DNA from: Candidatus Enterococcus ferrettii
Lineage (GTDB): Bacteria; Bacillota; Bacilli; Lactobacillales; Enterococcaceae
DNA: 11,481 bases
Direction of reading: 5' to 3'
Assembly: GCF_017377655.1 (NCBI RefSeq)
Contig: NZ_JAFREL010000109.1
Span: 1-11,481 of the forward strand
The position numbers and the translations under genes are program-made. This document shows, piece after piece, positions 5,676-11,481 of the stretch. The notes under the pieces were generated by a model. It had not been told where the DNA came from and searched no databases. It saw only the letters and a program-made list of their open reading frames with translations. The first letter of the stretch is position 1. Every line of letters begins with the position of its first letter.

Positions 5676-5825
5676 ATGCGAGAAATCCTACAACGGCCGT
5701 CAGTCAGGTATTGGCTTAGCTTTGTCGGCAAAACCATCTTTTATTTTGCTATTATTTTGTTTTTAATCTATCTATACCATTACAAGAGTATTCATGGCGG
5801 TAACTTTATTTACAACGAGTTTTAA
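5676..5825 (+). CDS. dltX: DltX, small membrane protein of teichoic acid D-alanylation
   Basis: A 49-residue protein that starts at ATG with GGGAGG (5663-5668) seven bases upstream. It has an N-terminal region MREILQRPSVRYW, one membrane helix at about residues 17-33 (GKTIFYFAIILFLIYLY) and the conserved end GGNFIYNEF. DltX is the small first protein of many dlt operons. The conserved C-terminal segment sits on the outside and is reported to act as an intermediate acceptor or partner in handing D-alanine from DltC/DltB toward teichoic acid with DltD. The stop codon lies within the dltA ribosome binding site (TAAAGGAGG), so the two are closely coupled. It is short enough to be missed by length-filtered gene finding. 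Assignment rests on position, size, single helix and the terminal motif, all of which agree. Confidence 0.93.
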   Translation: MREILQRPSVRYWLSFVGKTIFYFAIILFLIYLYHYKSIHGGNFIYNEF

Positions 5826-5840
5826 AGGAGGGCAGCAGCT

Positions 5841-7322
5841 ATGACAATAATTGAACAAATTGAACAATGGGCGCAAAAAGATCCTGACCGTTTGGCCTAC
5901 CAATCGGAGTCTGAATCCTTCACCTATCAAACACTACAAGACCAATCGCAACAGCTGGCCTATTACTTGCAGAATAACGTTCCAGCTAAAGCACCAATTG
6001 TTATATTCGGCGAATTGGAGTTCGAGATGCTGGTGGGTTTCTTAGCCGCTGCAAAGTCGGGCCATGCTTATATTCCGATTGAGTCGACCACACCAATCGA
6101 ACGAATTCAATTAATTTTGGAAGTAGCCCAGCCAGCATTCGTGCTGAGTGTCAGCGAATGGCCGATAGGTGTAAAAAGTGACATACCCGTTTTATCTTAT
6201 GGGAAAATGAAAGAACAAATGGAAAGTTTCCCAGTGGTTTCATTACAACCAGTGATTGGAGATGAGAACTACTATATTATCTTTACCTCGGGAACCACCG
6301 GTGTCCCTAAGGGCGTTCAAATTAGTCACGACAACTTAGTGAGTTTTGTCAGTTGGGATTTGTCTGCCTTCGGAATTAAGGAAGAAATGCGTTTCTTGTC
6401 ACAAGCGCCGTATTCCTTTGATCTATCAGTCATGAGTATTTATCCTGCGTTATGCAGTGGAGGTACCCTCGTGCCGATGGAAAAACGGATCATTAATGAT
6501 TTCAAAGCATTGTTTGCTTTTTTGCCTACTTTATCCTTAGATGTCTGGGTATCGACCCCTTCCTTCATGGATATTTGTTTAATGGAAAAGAATTTCGATG
6601 GCGAGCATATCCCATCGTTGAAAATTTTTCTGTTTTGCGGGGAAGAGCTGCCAAGGAAGACAGCACAAGAATTATTACGCCGTTTTCCTAATGCTAAGGT
6701 CTTTAATACCTATGGCCCAACAGAAGCAACGGTGGCAATTTCTGGTGTAGAAGTAACGCCGGAGCTGCTGGAGCAATTTGATCGAGTACCGGTTGGCTAC
6801 GTAAAAGCAGATACCGAAGTACAGCTCACTGATGACAGTGAACTACTAATTAAGGGACCTAGTGTTTCCAAGGGGTATATGAATAATCCTGAGAAAACAG
6901 AAGCGGCGTTCTTCACCGAAGAAGGTACCCGAGTGTATCGTACTGGAGATGCTGTTCGTATAACTGAAGAAGGCCTGCTTTTATATGAAGGTCGAATCGA
7001 TTTTCAGGTGAAGCTTCATGGGTATCGGATCGAATTGGAAGATATTGACCATCATTTGGAACAAGTTTCTTATGTACAGCAGGCAGTTGTTGTGCCGAAG
7101 TATCAGCAGCATAAGGTTCAACAGTTAGTCGCTTATGTTGTTGCAGCAGACAATTCTTTTGAAAAAGCTTTTCAGCTAACAAAGGCTATCAAGGAAGAGC
7201 TGGCGGATCGTGTAATGGACTATATGATACCTCAACGTTTTGTCTATGTGGAGCAGCTGCCTCGAACTGCTAATGGTAAGCTGGACCGCAAAGGCCTGAT
7301 TGCTGAGGTGAATCAAACATGA
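5841..7322 (+). CDS. dltA: D-alanine--D-alanyl carrier protein ligase DltA
   Basis: A 493-residue cytoplasmic adenylation enzyme. It activates D-alanine with ATP to D-alanyl-AMP and transfers it to the phosphopantetheine thiol of DltC. The adenylate-forming core motifs are in order: FTSGTTGVPKG at 148-158 (A3), NTYGPTEATV at 289-298 (A5), YRTGD at 366-370 (A7), GRIDFQVKLHGYRIE at 384-398 (A8) and PRTANGKLDR at 474-483 (A10), with the catalytic lysine K480. C266 in LFCGEELP matches the cysteine that, in characterised DltA proteins, favours D- over L-alanine. Length is typical. GGAGGG lies nine bases before the ATG. The stop overlaps the dltB start by four bases. Confidence 0.97.
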   Translation: MTIIEQIEQWAQKDPDRLAYQSESESFTYQTLQDQSQQLAYYLQNNVPAKAPIVIFGELEFEMLVGFLAAAKSGHAYIPIESTTPIERIQLILEVAQPAFVLSVSEWPIGVKSDIPVLSYGKMKEQMESFPVVSLQPVIGDENYYIIFTSGTTGVPKGVQISHDNLVSFVSWDLSAFGIKEEMRFLSQAPYSFDLSVMSIYPALCSGGTLVPMEKRIINDFKALFAFLPTLSLDVWVSTPSFMDICLMEKNFDGEHIPSLKIFLFCGEELPRKTAQELLRRFPNAKVFNTYGPTEATVAISGVEVTPELLEQFDRVPVGYVKADTEVQLTDDSELLIKGPSVSKGYMNNPEKTEAAFFTEEGTRVYRTGDAVRITEEGLLLYEGRIDFQVKLHGYRIELEDIDHHLEQVSYVQQAVVVPKYQQHKVQQLVAYVVAADNSFEKAFQLTKAIKEELADRVMDYMIPQRFVYVEQLPRTANGKLDRKGLIAEVNQT

Positions 7323-8527
7323 TGCTGCCACATATGAATCCTTACGCAGCACCTAGCTATTTCGTGTATCTGGTAATTGCACTGCTGCCGATTATTATTG
7401 CATTACTTTGGAAGGGCAAACGGTTGCCGATCTATCAATCGATCGTAACGCTGCTGTTTCTCTACATTTCCTTTGGTGGGGCAGATGCTAACCAAGGCTT
7501 GGCTTTAATTGGTTACGTCATTTATCAAAGTCTGTTAGTCTGGCTCTATCATCGCTACCGTACAAAACAGAACAAATCAGGCGTGTTTTATACAGCGGTA
7601 TTTTTAAGTATCCTTCCGCTAGTCTTAGTTAAGATTACGCCATTTTTGGAAAATGGAAATGCTTCGATTGTCGGCTTTCTGGGAATTTCTTATTTAACCT
7701 TTAAGTCGGTACAGATGATTATGGAAATGCGAGATGGCATGATCAAGGAATACAGTCCACTGCATTATATCCAGTTCCTGCTGTTTTTTCCTACCATTTC
7801 ATCTGGTCCGATTGACCGTTACCGTCGGTTCACTAAAGACTTGGAAGAACCGCCAGCACCGGATAAATACGTTGATCTATTAGGAGCTGGCATTAAAAAT
7901 ATTTTCTTGGGATTCCTTTACAAGTTCATTATTGGCTATTATTTTGGTCAGGTGTGGTTGCCTATTGCTGGTCATATTGCCATGCGTCATGGTGGATTCT
8001 CATGGGCCTTGGTTGCTTACATGTATATCTACAGCATGTACTTGTTCTTCGATTTTGCTGGTTACAGTCTTTTTGCGATTGGAACTAGTAATCTGATGGG
8101 CTTTGAAACACCGCCAAACTTCAATAAGCCGTTTCTGTCTTGGAATATCAAGGAATTCTGGAATCGTTGGCACATGACCTTGTCCTTCTGGTTCCGCGAC
8201 TATATTTATATGCGTTTAATGTTCACCTTGCTGAAAAAGAAAACCTTCAAAAGTCGTATTGTGGCTTCAAACGTGGGTTACTTTGCCTTGTTTATGATTA
8301 TGGGCGTTTGGCATGGACTGACCTGGTATTATTTGCTTTACGGTTTTTATCATGCATCGCTGATTTGTTTAACCGATGCTTGGTTGAGATTTAAGAAGAA
8401 GCACAAAGAGCTGCCTTCTAATCGTTTTACTCATGCTTTGGCAGTATTTTTAACGTTCAACGCTGTCTGTCTTAGCTTCCTGATTTTCTCAGGATTTCTC
8501 GATAAGCTATTGTTTCACCACTTATAA
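7319..8527 (+). CDS. dltB: DltB, MBOAT-family membrane D-alanyl transfer protein
   Basis: A 402-residue polytopic membrane protein of the membrane-bound O-acyltransferase family. It forms the membrane funnel that takes D-alanine from charged DltC on the inside and passes it outward for transfer to teichoic acid. Hydrophobic helices run along most of its length, starting at about residues 12-30. The two conserved histidines are H285 in FWNRWHM and H332 in MGVWHG, 47 residues apart as in the structurally solved streptococcal DltB (H289 and H336). The loop with FFPTISSGPIDRYRRF (about 156-171) is typical. It starts with ATGATG overlapping the dltA stop by four bases, with GAGGTG eight bases upstream, so translation is coupled. 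Nothing is missing or broken. Confidence 0.96.
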   Translation: MMLPHMNPYAAPSYFVYLVIALLPIIIALLWKGKRLPIYQSIVTLLFLYISFGGADANQGLALIGYVIYQSLLVWLYHRYRTKQNKSGVFYTAVFLSILPLVLVKITPFLENGNASIVGFLGISYLTFKSVQMIMEMRDGMIKEYSPLHYIQFLLFFPTISSGPIDRYRRFTKDLEEPPAPDKYVDLLGAGIKNIFLGFLYKFIIGYYFGQVWLPIAGHIAMRHGGFSWALVAYMYIYSMYLFFDFAGYSLFAIGTSNLMGFETPPNFNKPFLSWNIKEFWNRWHMTLSFWFRDYIYMRLMFTLLKKKTFKSRIVASNVGYFALFMIMGVWHGLTWYYLLYGFYHASLICLTDAWLRFKKKHKELPSNRFTHALAVFLTFNAVCLSFLIFSGFLDKLLFHHL

Positions 8528-8546
8528 TTAAAAGGAGCGATTTATC

Positions 8547-8777
8547 ATGGAAGAAAGCATTTTTAACATTTTAGAAGAAATAACTGGTACCGACGAAGTA
8601 AGAGCGAATCCTGATGTTAACCTATTTGACGAAGGCCTAATGGATTCATTGGCAACCGTTCAGCTGCTAGTGGAATTAGAAGGACAATTGGATGTTCAAG
8701 TACCTGTTTCAGAGTTTGACCGCGACCAATGGAACACACCAAATAAAATTATTGCCCAAGTGAAGGCTTTACAGTAA
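8547..8777 (+). CDS. dltC: D-alanyl carrier protein DltC
   Basis: A 76-residue acidic four-helix carrier protein. The phosphopantetheine attachment serine is S34 in [10 protein letters not shown], the usual DSL motif at the start of helix 2. DltA loads D-alanine on the prosthetic group, and DltC delivers it to DltB at the inner membrane face. The C-terminal part ([15 protein letters not shown]) is the expected last helix. AAGGAG (8532-8537) is nine bases before the ATG, a strong site in keeping with a carrier needed in larger amounts than the enzymes. It is separated from dltB by 19 bases, and its TAA overlaps the dltD ATG by one base. Confidence 0.96.
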   Translation: MEESIFNILEEITGTDEVRANPDVNLFDEGLMDSLATVQLLVELEGQLDVQVPVSEFDRDQWNTPNKIIAQVKALQ

Positions 8778-10045
8778 TGAAAAAAAAGCTGTTCGGCATT
8801 TTCGGACCGATCCTGCTTGCCGCGGTTTTGTTGCTTCTGTTGTTCTTTTCTCCAGTGAGAAAAAATACGAGTGATCCGGCATTGCTGAAAGAAGCATCCA
8901 GCTCAATGTCTGGAAATATCTTGCGAGGCAACGATATAAAAAGGGGCGCGATCCGAACCGGACAATATGTACCGTTTTTCGGTTCATCAGAGCTAAGCCG
9001 TATCAGTCCATTCCATCCTTCGGTCTTAGCTGAGAAGTATCAACGAGGCTATACACCCTTTCTGATGGGGGCACCAGGCACACAGTCATTGACTCAATTT
9101 ATGATGATGCAATCGTTAGGTAGTGAGATAAAGGGCAAAAAAGCTGTATTTATCATTTCTCCCCAATGGTTCGTTAAGGATGGCATCAAACGAGATTATT
9201 TCGATGCCTATTACTCACCAGAGCAAACCTTAAATTGGGTGTTGGATCTGAAACAGGTCGCACCAAATGATCAATATTTAGCTGGACGCCTGTTAAGTTA
9301 TGGTGTCGTAAATAAGGACGACCGTTTAGCTCGCATGCTTGGTCAAATTGAGCAAGGTGAACTGCCAAACAAGGAAGATTTGCGAATCAGCCAGATGAAA
9401 TACAATATGCTTAGTCGTGAGGATGAATTATTTAGTACGATTGGTATGCGCTCGAAACAAGCGGCTATTGATAAAAATACCAAAGCACTGCCTGATAATT
9501 ATGACTTTGCGACATTGGATCAATTAGCAGATCAAATTGGACGCAAAGCAACTAAAGGGAATAACTTTGAAATCCAACACCACTTCTTCAAGCAACGGAT
9601 TCAACCACAATTGAAGCAAATGGAAGGCTCACAAAAGGATTGGGATTATCGCTATTCCACTGAATTTTCCGATTTTCAATTGGCTTTGGATCAATTAGCT
9701 AAAGAACATACGGATTGTCTGTTCATTATTCCACCAGTAAACGGACGCTGGACTGCTTATACCGGATTGTCGCAGCCAATGCTGGAACAATTTGCTCAAA
9801 AAATCAAGTATCAGCTGAACTCTCAAGGCTTCAACAATGTTGTCGATATGACGGATAAGGCCAATGAACCTTACTTCATGCAAGATACCATTCACTTAGG
9901 CTGGAAAGGCTGGTTAACTGCGGATCAGTATATTCAACCATTTTTGGAAAACAAACAACCCGTAAAGGTAAACTATCAAATTAATGACAGTAAGTTTTTA
10001 AGTCCTGAATGGCAAAAGACTGACCCAACCAAGCTTGCAGATTAA
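8777..10045 (+). CDS. dltD: DltD, extracellular D-alanyl transferase or thioesterase of teichoic acid alanylation
   Basis: A 422-residue protein with an N-terminal anchor (MKKK, then a hydrophobic helix at about 7-24) and a large outside domain of the SGNH-like type. The nucleophile is the serine in FGSSEL (S70, first of the pair). The catalytic Asp-His pair is D370 and H373 in DTIHLGWKGW near the C-terminus. DltD is thought to complete the transfer of D-alanine to lipoteichoic acid at the cell surface together with DltB and DltX. Length and order match the family. The start codon overlaps the dltC stop (TAATG). The ribosome site is weak (GAAGG, ten bases away), so it likely depends on coupling with dltC, which would keep it below DltC in amount. 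Confidence 0.96.
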   Translation: MKKKLFGIFGPILLAAVLLLLLFFSPVRKNTSDPALLKEASSSMSGNILRGNDIKRGAIRTGQYVPFFGSSELSRISPFHPSVLAEKYQRGYTPFLMGAPGTQSLTQFMMMQSLGSEIKGKKAVFIISPQWFVKDGIKRDYFDAYYSPEQTLNWVLDLKQVAPNDQYLAGRLLSYGVVNKDDRLARMLGQIEQGELPNKEDLRISQMKYNMLSREDELFSTIGMRSKQAAIDKNTKALPDNYDFATLDQLADQIGRKATKGNNFEIQHHFFKQRIQPQLKQMEGSQKDWDYRYSTEFSDFQLALDQLAKEHTDCLFIIPPVNGRWTAYTGLSQPMLEQFAQKIKYQLNSQGFNNVVDMTDKANEPYFMQDTIHLGWKGWLTADQYIQPFLENKQPVKVNYQINDSKFLSPEWQKTDPTKLAD

Positions 10046-10107
10046 ATAGATGACTCATTCACTAAACCTGTGTTAATCTGCTTAGACAATAAGTGGAGGT
10101 GTTCGAT

Positions 10108-11127
10108 ATGAATAAAACGGTTTTAGTTACTGGCGGTACTGGTTTTTTAGCGCTGCATATTATTCATCAACTATTGCAGCAGAATTTTCAAGTCAGAACA
10201 ACTGTACGCTCCCTAAAACGTGCCGATTATATAAAACATACAATGAGTGCTAATGGGATTACCGATCTTAGCAAGCTGACCTTTGTGGAAGCTGATTTGT
10301 TAAAGGATGATGGCTGGGATCAAGCGGTTGAAGACCAAGAGTACGTGTTAAGTGTTGCTTCACCAGTCTTTTTCTCAGTCCCTAAGAATGAAGATGAAAT
10401 GATTCGTCCAGCCGTAGAAGGCATTCAACGAATCCTAACAGCTGCCAGCAAAGCAGACGTCAAACGGGTAGTCATGACCTCTAACTTCGGGGCACTGGGC
10501 TTCAGTAATCTAGACCATAACAAGGTAACAACCGAACAGGATTGGACAGATGAACAGCAACCCGGTCTCTCACTTTATGAGAAATCTAAGCTTTTAGCAG
10601 AAAAAGCAGCATGGGAATTTATCGAGAATGACCGCAGTGGAATGGAGTTTGCGACAGTTAATCCTGTAGCAATTCTCGGACCTCCGCTGGATGATCATAC
10701 CTCAGGCAGTTTTAGCGTATTGAAAATGGTCTTTGGCAAAGCATTTCCTAATCTTCCCTTGAATGTGGTTGATGTCAGAGATGTAGCGGATATCCATATT
10801 CGGGCAATGACTACTCCAGAGGCTAGAAATCAACGGTTTATTGCATCTGCTGATGGAGAAATTACGCTATTGGAGATTGAAGAGCTGATCCGTAAAGAAC
10901 GTCCGCAACTAGCGTCTCAATTAACGACTAGAACCATTCCCGCTTGGGCGATTGAAATTGCTTCCTATTTCAATAGTAGAGCCAAAGAAGGAAAGCTTAT
11001 GCTGGCTATGAATCGTAATATCAGCAATCAAAAAGCAAAGGATGTCCTAGATTGGCGGCCAATGTTCACTAAAGAGCAAACAGTCTTGGATTCAATTGAT
11101 AGTATGGTGAAGAATGGCGAGCTTTGA
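10108..11127 (+). CDS. NAD(P)-dependent extended short-chain dehydrogenase, dihydroflavonol-4-reductase-like aldehyde reductase
   Basis: A 339-residue cytoplasmic oxidoreductase. The Rossmann nucleotide-binding motif is TGGTGFLA at residues 8-15. Arginines at 30 and 34 (VRTTVRS) suggest NADPH. The catalytic residues are S125 (VVMTSN), Y157 and K161 (YEKSK). The segment VNPVAILGPPL (about 183-193) is typical of the extended SDR/DFR-like group, which in bacteria reduces diverse aldehydes and ketones; the substrate is not predictable. An in-frame GTG at 10093 lies upstream, but GGAGGTG (10096-10102) fits the ATG at 10108, so that start is used. It follows dltD by 62 bases without a clear terminator or promoter and ends before a strong terminator. 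It may be co-transcribed with dlt, although no role in D-alanylation is known. Confidence 0.9.
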   Translation: MNKTVLVTGGTGFLALHIIHQLLQQNFQVRTTVRSLKRADYIKHTMSANGITDLSKLTFVEADLLKDDGWDQAVEDQEYVLSVASPVFFSVPKNEDEMIRPAVEGIQRILTAASKADVKRVVMTSNFGALGFSNLDHNKVTTEQDWTDEQQPGLSLYEKSKLLAEKAAWEFIENDRSGMEFATVNPVAILGPPLDDHTSGSFSVLKMVFGKAFPNLPLNVVDVRDVADIHIRAMTTPEARNQRFIASADGEITLLEIEELIRKERPQLASQLTTRTIPAWAIEIASYFNSRAKEGKLMLAMNRNISNQKAKDVLDWRPMFTKEQTVLDSIDSMVKNGEL

Positions 11128-11163
11128 TGCTTTCTCTAGAATTCATATATGCTAAAATAATTC

Positions 11164-11193
11164 TTCAATAGTTAACAGCAAGACAAGTATAAT
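11164..11193 (+). promoter_or_regulatory. Promoter-like sequence just before the terminator
   Basis: TTCAAT (11164-11169) is followed after 18 bases by a perfect TATAAT (11188-11193). The predicted start, near 11200, lies only a few bases before the terminator hairpin, so the transcript would be about 50 bases. It may be a chance match in AT-rich DNA. Confidence 0.3.
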
Positions 11194-11205
11194 AAATATG
11201 TATAG

Positions 11206-11250
11206 AAGTGGTTAAACAGTTGGTACCTGACTGTTTGGCCACTTTTTTTT
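11206..11250 (+). terminator. Strong intrinsic terminator after the dehydrogenase gene
   Basis: AAGTGGTTAAACAGT (11206-11220) pairs with ACTGTTTGGCCACTT (11230-11244) over 15 pairs, two of them G-U, with a nine-base loop. Eight T follow (11243-11250). It ends the dehydrogenase transcript and, if there is read-through from dltD, the whole dlt transcript. Confidence 0.9.
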
Positions 11251-11481
11251 ACAGCTTAAAAAGTTATAGTTTGCAAGAATAGGGATCTGTTTCAAAGGCA
11301 AACAGCAGATTCTTGGATCAATGCTCACATTATTAGATTTTCAAAGAACGAATTTTTATTACAAGCTGAGAATTTTTTTGTATCTCAGCGTTGGCTATTG
11401 TGAAAATAGCTAGGGTCCAACTATTCTTTCTACTCGCATAAGCAGAGGTGCCGCGCGCTAGCACCTCAGTAGCACCATTTA
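11251..11481 (+). other. Gene-free region with four consecutive stem-loops, possible leader RNA
   Basis: No convincing reading frame lies here. Four stem-loops follow one another. The first is CTGTTT/AAACAG (11287-11292 with 11300-11305), with an outer AGAAT/ATTCT pairing. The second is GCTGAGA/TCTCAGC (11365-11371 with 11383-11389). The third is GTTGG/CCAAC around GCTATT/AATAGC (11390-11421). The fourth is GAGGTGC/GCACCTC (11445-11451 with 11461-11467), around a GC-rich loop. TAGCACC recurs at 11459-11465 and 11470-11476, so the last stem has two possible partners. There is no T run within the window. It may be a regulatory leader of a gene beyond the right edge. The family is not recognised. 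Confidence 0.4.

Noticed and set aside
5525..5737. Minus-strand frame of 70 codons over the dlt promoter and dltX
   Set aside because: It overlaps the well-supported dltX and the intergenic region, has no recognisable protein pattern, and is best explained as chance.
11440..11481. T-box riboswitch antiterminator (GAGGTGCCGCG core)
   Set aside because: The consensus needs a GGNACC stretch to pair with the tRNA acceptor end; here the middle bases are absent. No specifier loop, AGTA bulge or distal loop motif is visible upstream. Kept only as a weak hypothesis for the structured region.
1..11481. CRISPR arrays, tRNA or rRNA genes, prophage genes
   Set aside because: No regularly spaced repeats, tRNA-like cloverleaf or rRNA-like stretches were found on reading both strands.

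Overview
The window looks like a chromosomal segment of a low-GC Gram-positive coccus of the Lactobacillales, most likely an Enterococcus. The evidence is a dltX-A-B-C-D operon whose first gene is a 49-codon dltX, AGGAGG-type ribosome binding sites, and U-tailed hairpin terminators. The genus is an inference and was not tested by any search.

Left part, 1-1035: the right-hand portion of an IS200/IS605-family (IS605/IS1341-type) element. It holds a TnpB gene that runs off the left edge, then the structured right end that usually encodes the omega RNA (reRNA). The element appears to sit inside the 3' part of a small AbrB/MazE-fold antitoxin gene on the minus strand (1012-1224). The last seven antitoxin codons and its stop are read from the IS. 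The cognate toxin is not in the window and is expected, if it survives, left of the IS.

Middle, 1444-3924: a minus-strand pair made of an AraC-type regulator with a GyrI-like ligand-binding domain and a DUF3788 protein, joined by an ATGA overlap. A divergent plus-strand gene for an unrecognised four-helix membrane protein follows. It ends at a strong 17-bp hairpin terminator at 3936-3984, where it meets a convergent amidase gene.

Right, 4038-11250: the amidase-signature hydrolase (minus strand) is divergent from the dlt operon. The dlt genes run dltX, dltA, dltB, dltC, dltD with 4-bp or 1-bp overlaps or gaps under 25 bases. They charge D-alanine onto a carrier protein, move it through the membrane and esterify it to teichoic acids, which lowers the negative charge of the envelope. 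An extended short-chain dehydrogenase follows dltD after 62 bases with no obvious terminator between. A 15-bp hairpin with a run of eight T at 11206-11250 closes the group.

The last 231 bases (11251-11481) have no gene but hold four consecutive stem-loops. They look like the leader RNA of something beyond the window. The most distinctive observation is the IS/antitoxin junction: the predicted TnpB guide would be antitoxin sequence, so the element would be programmed against the uninterrupted antitoxin allele.
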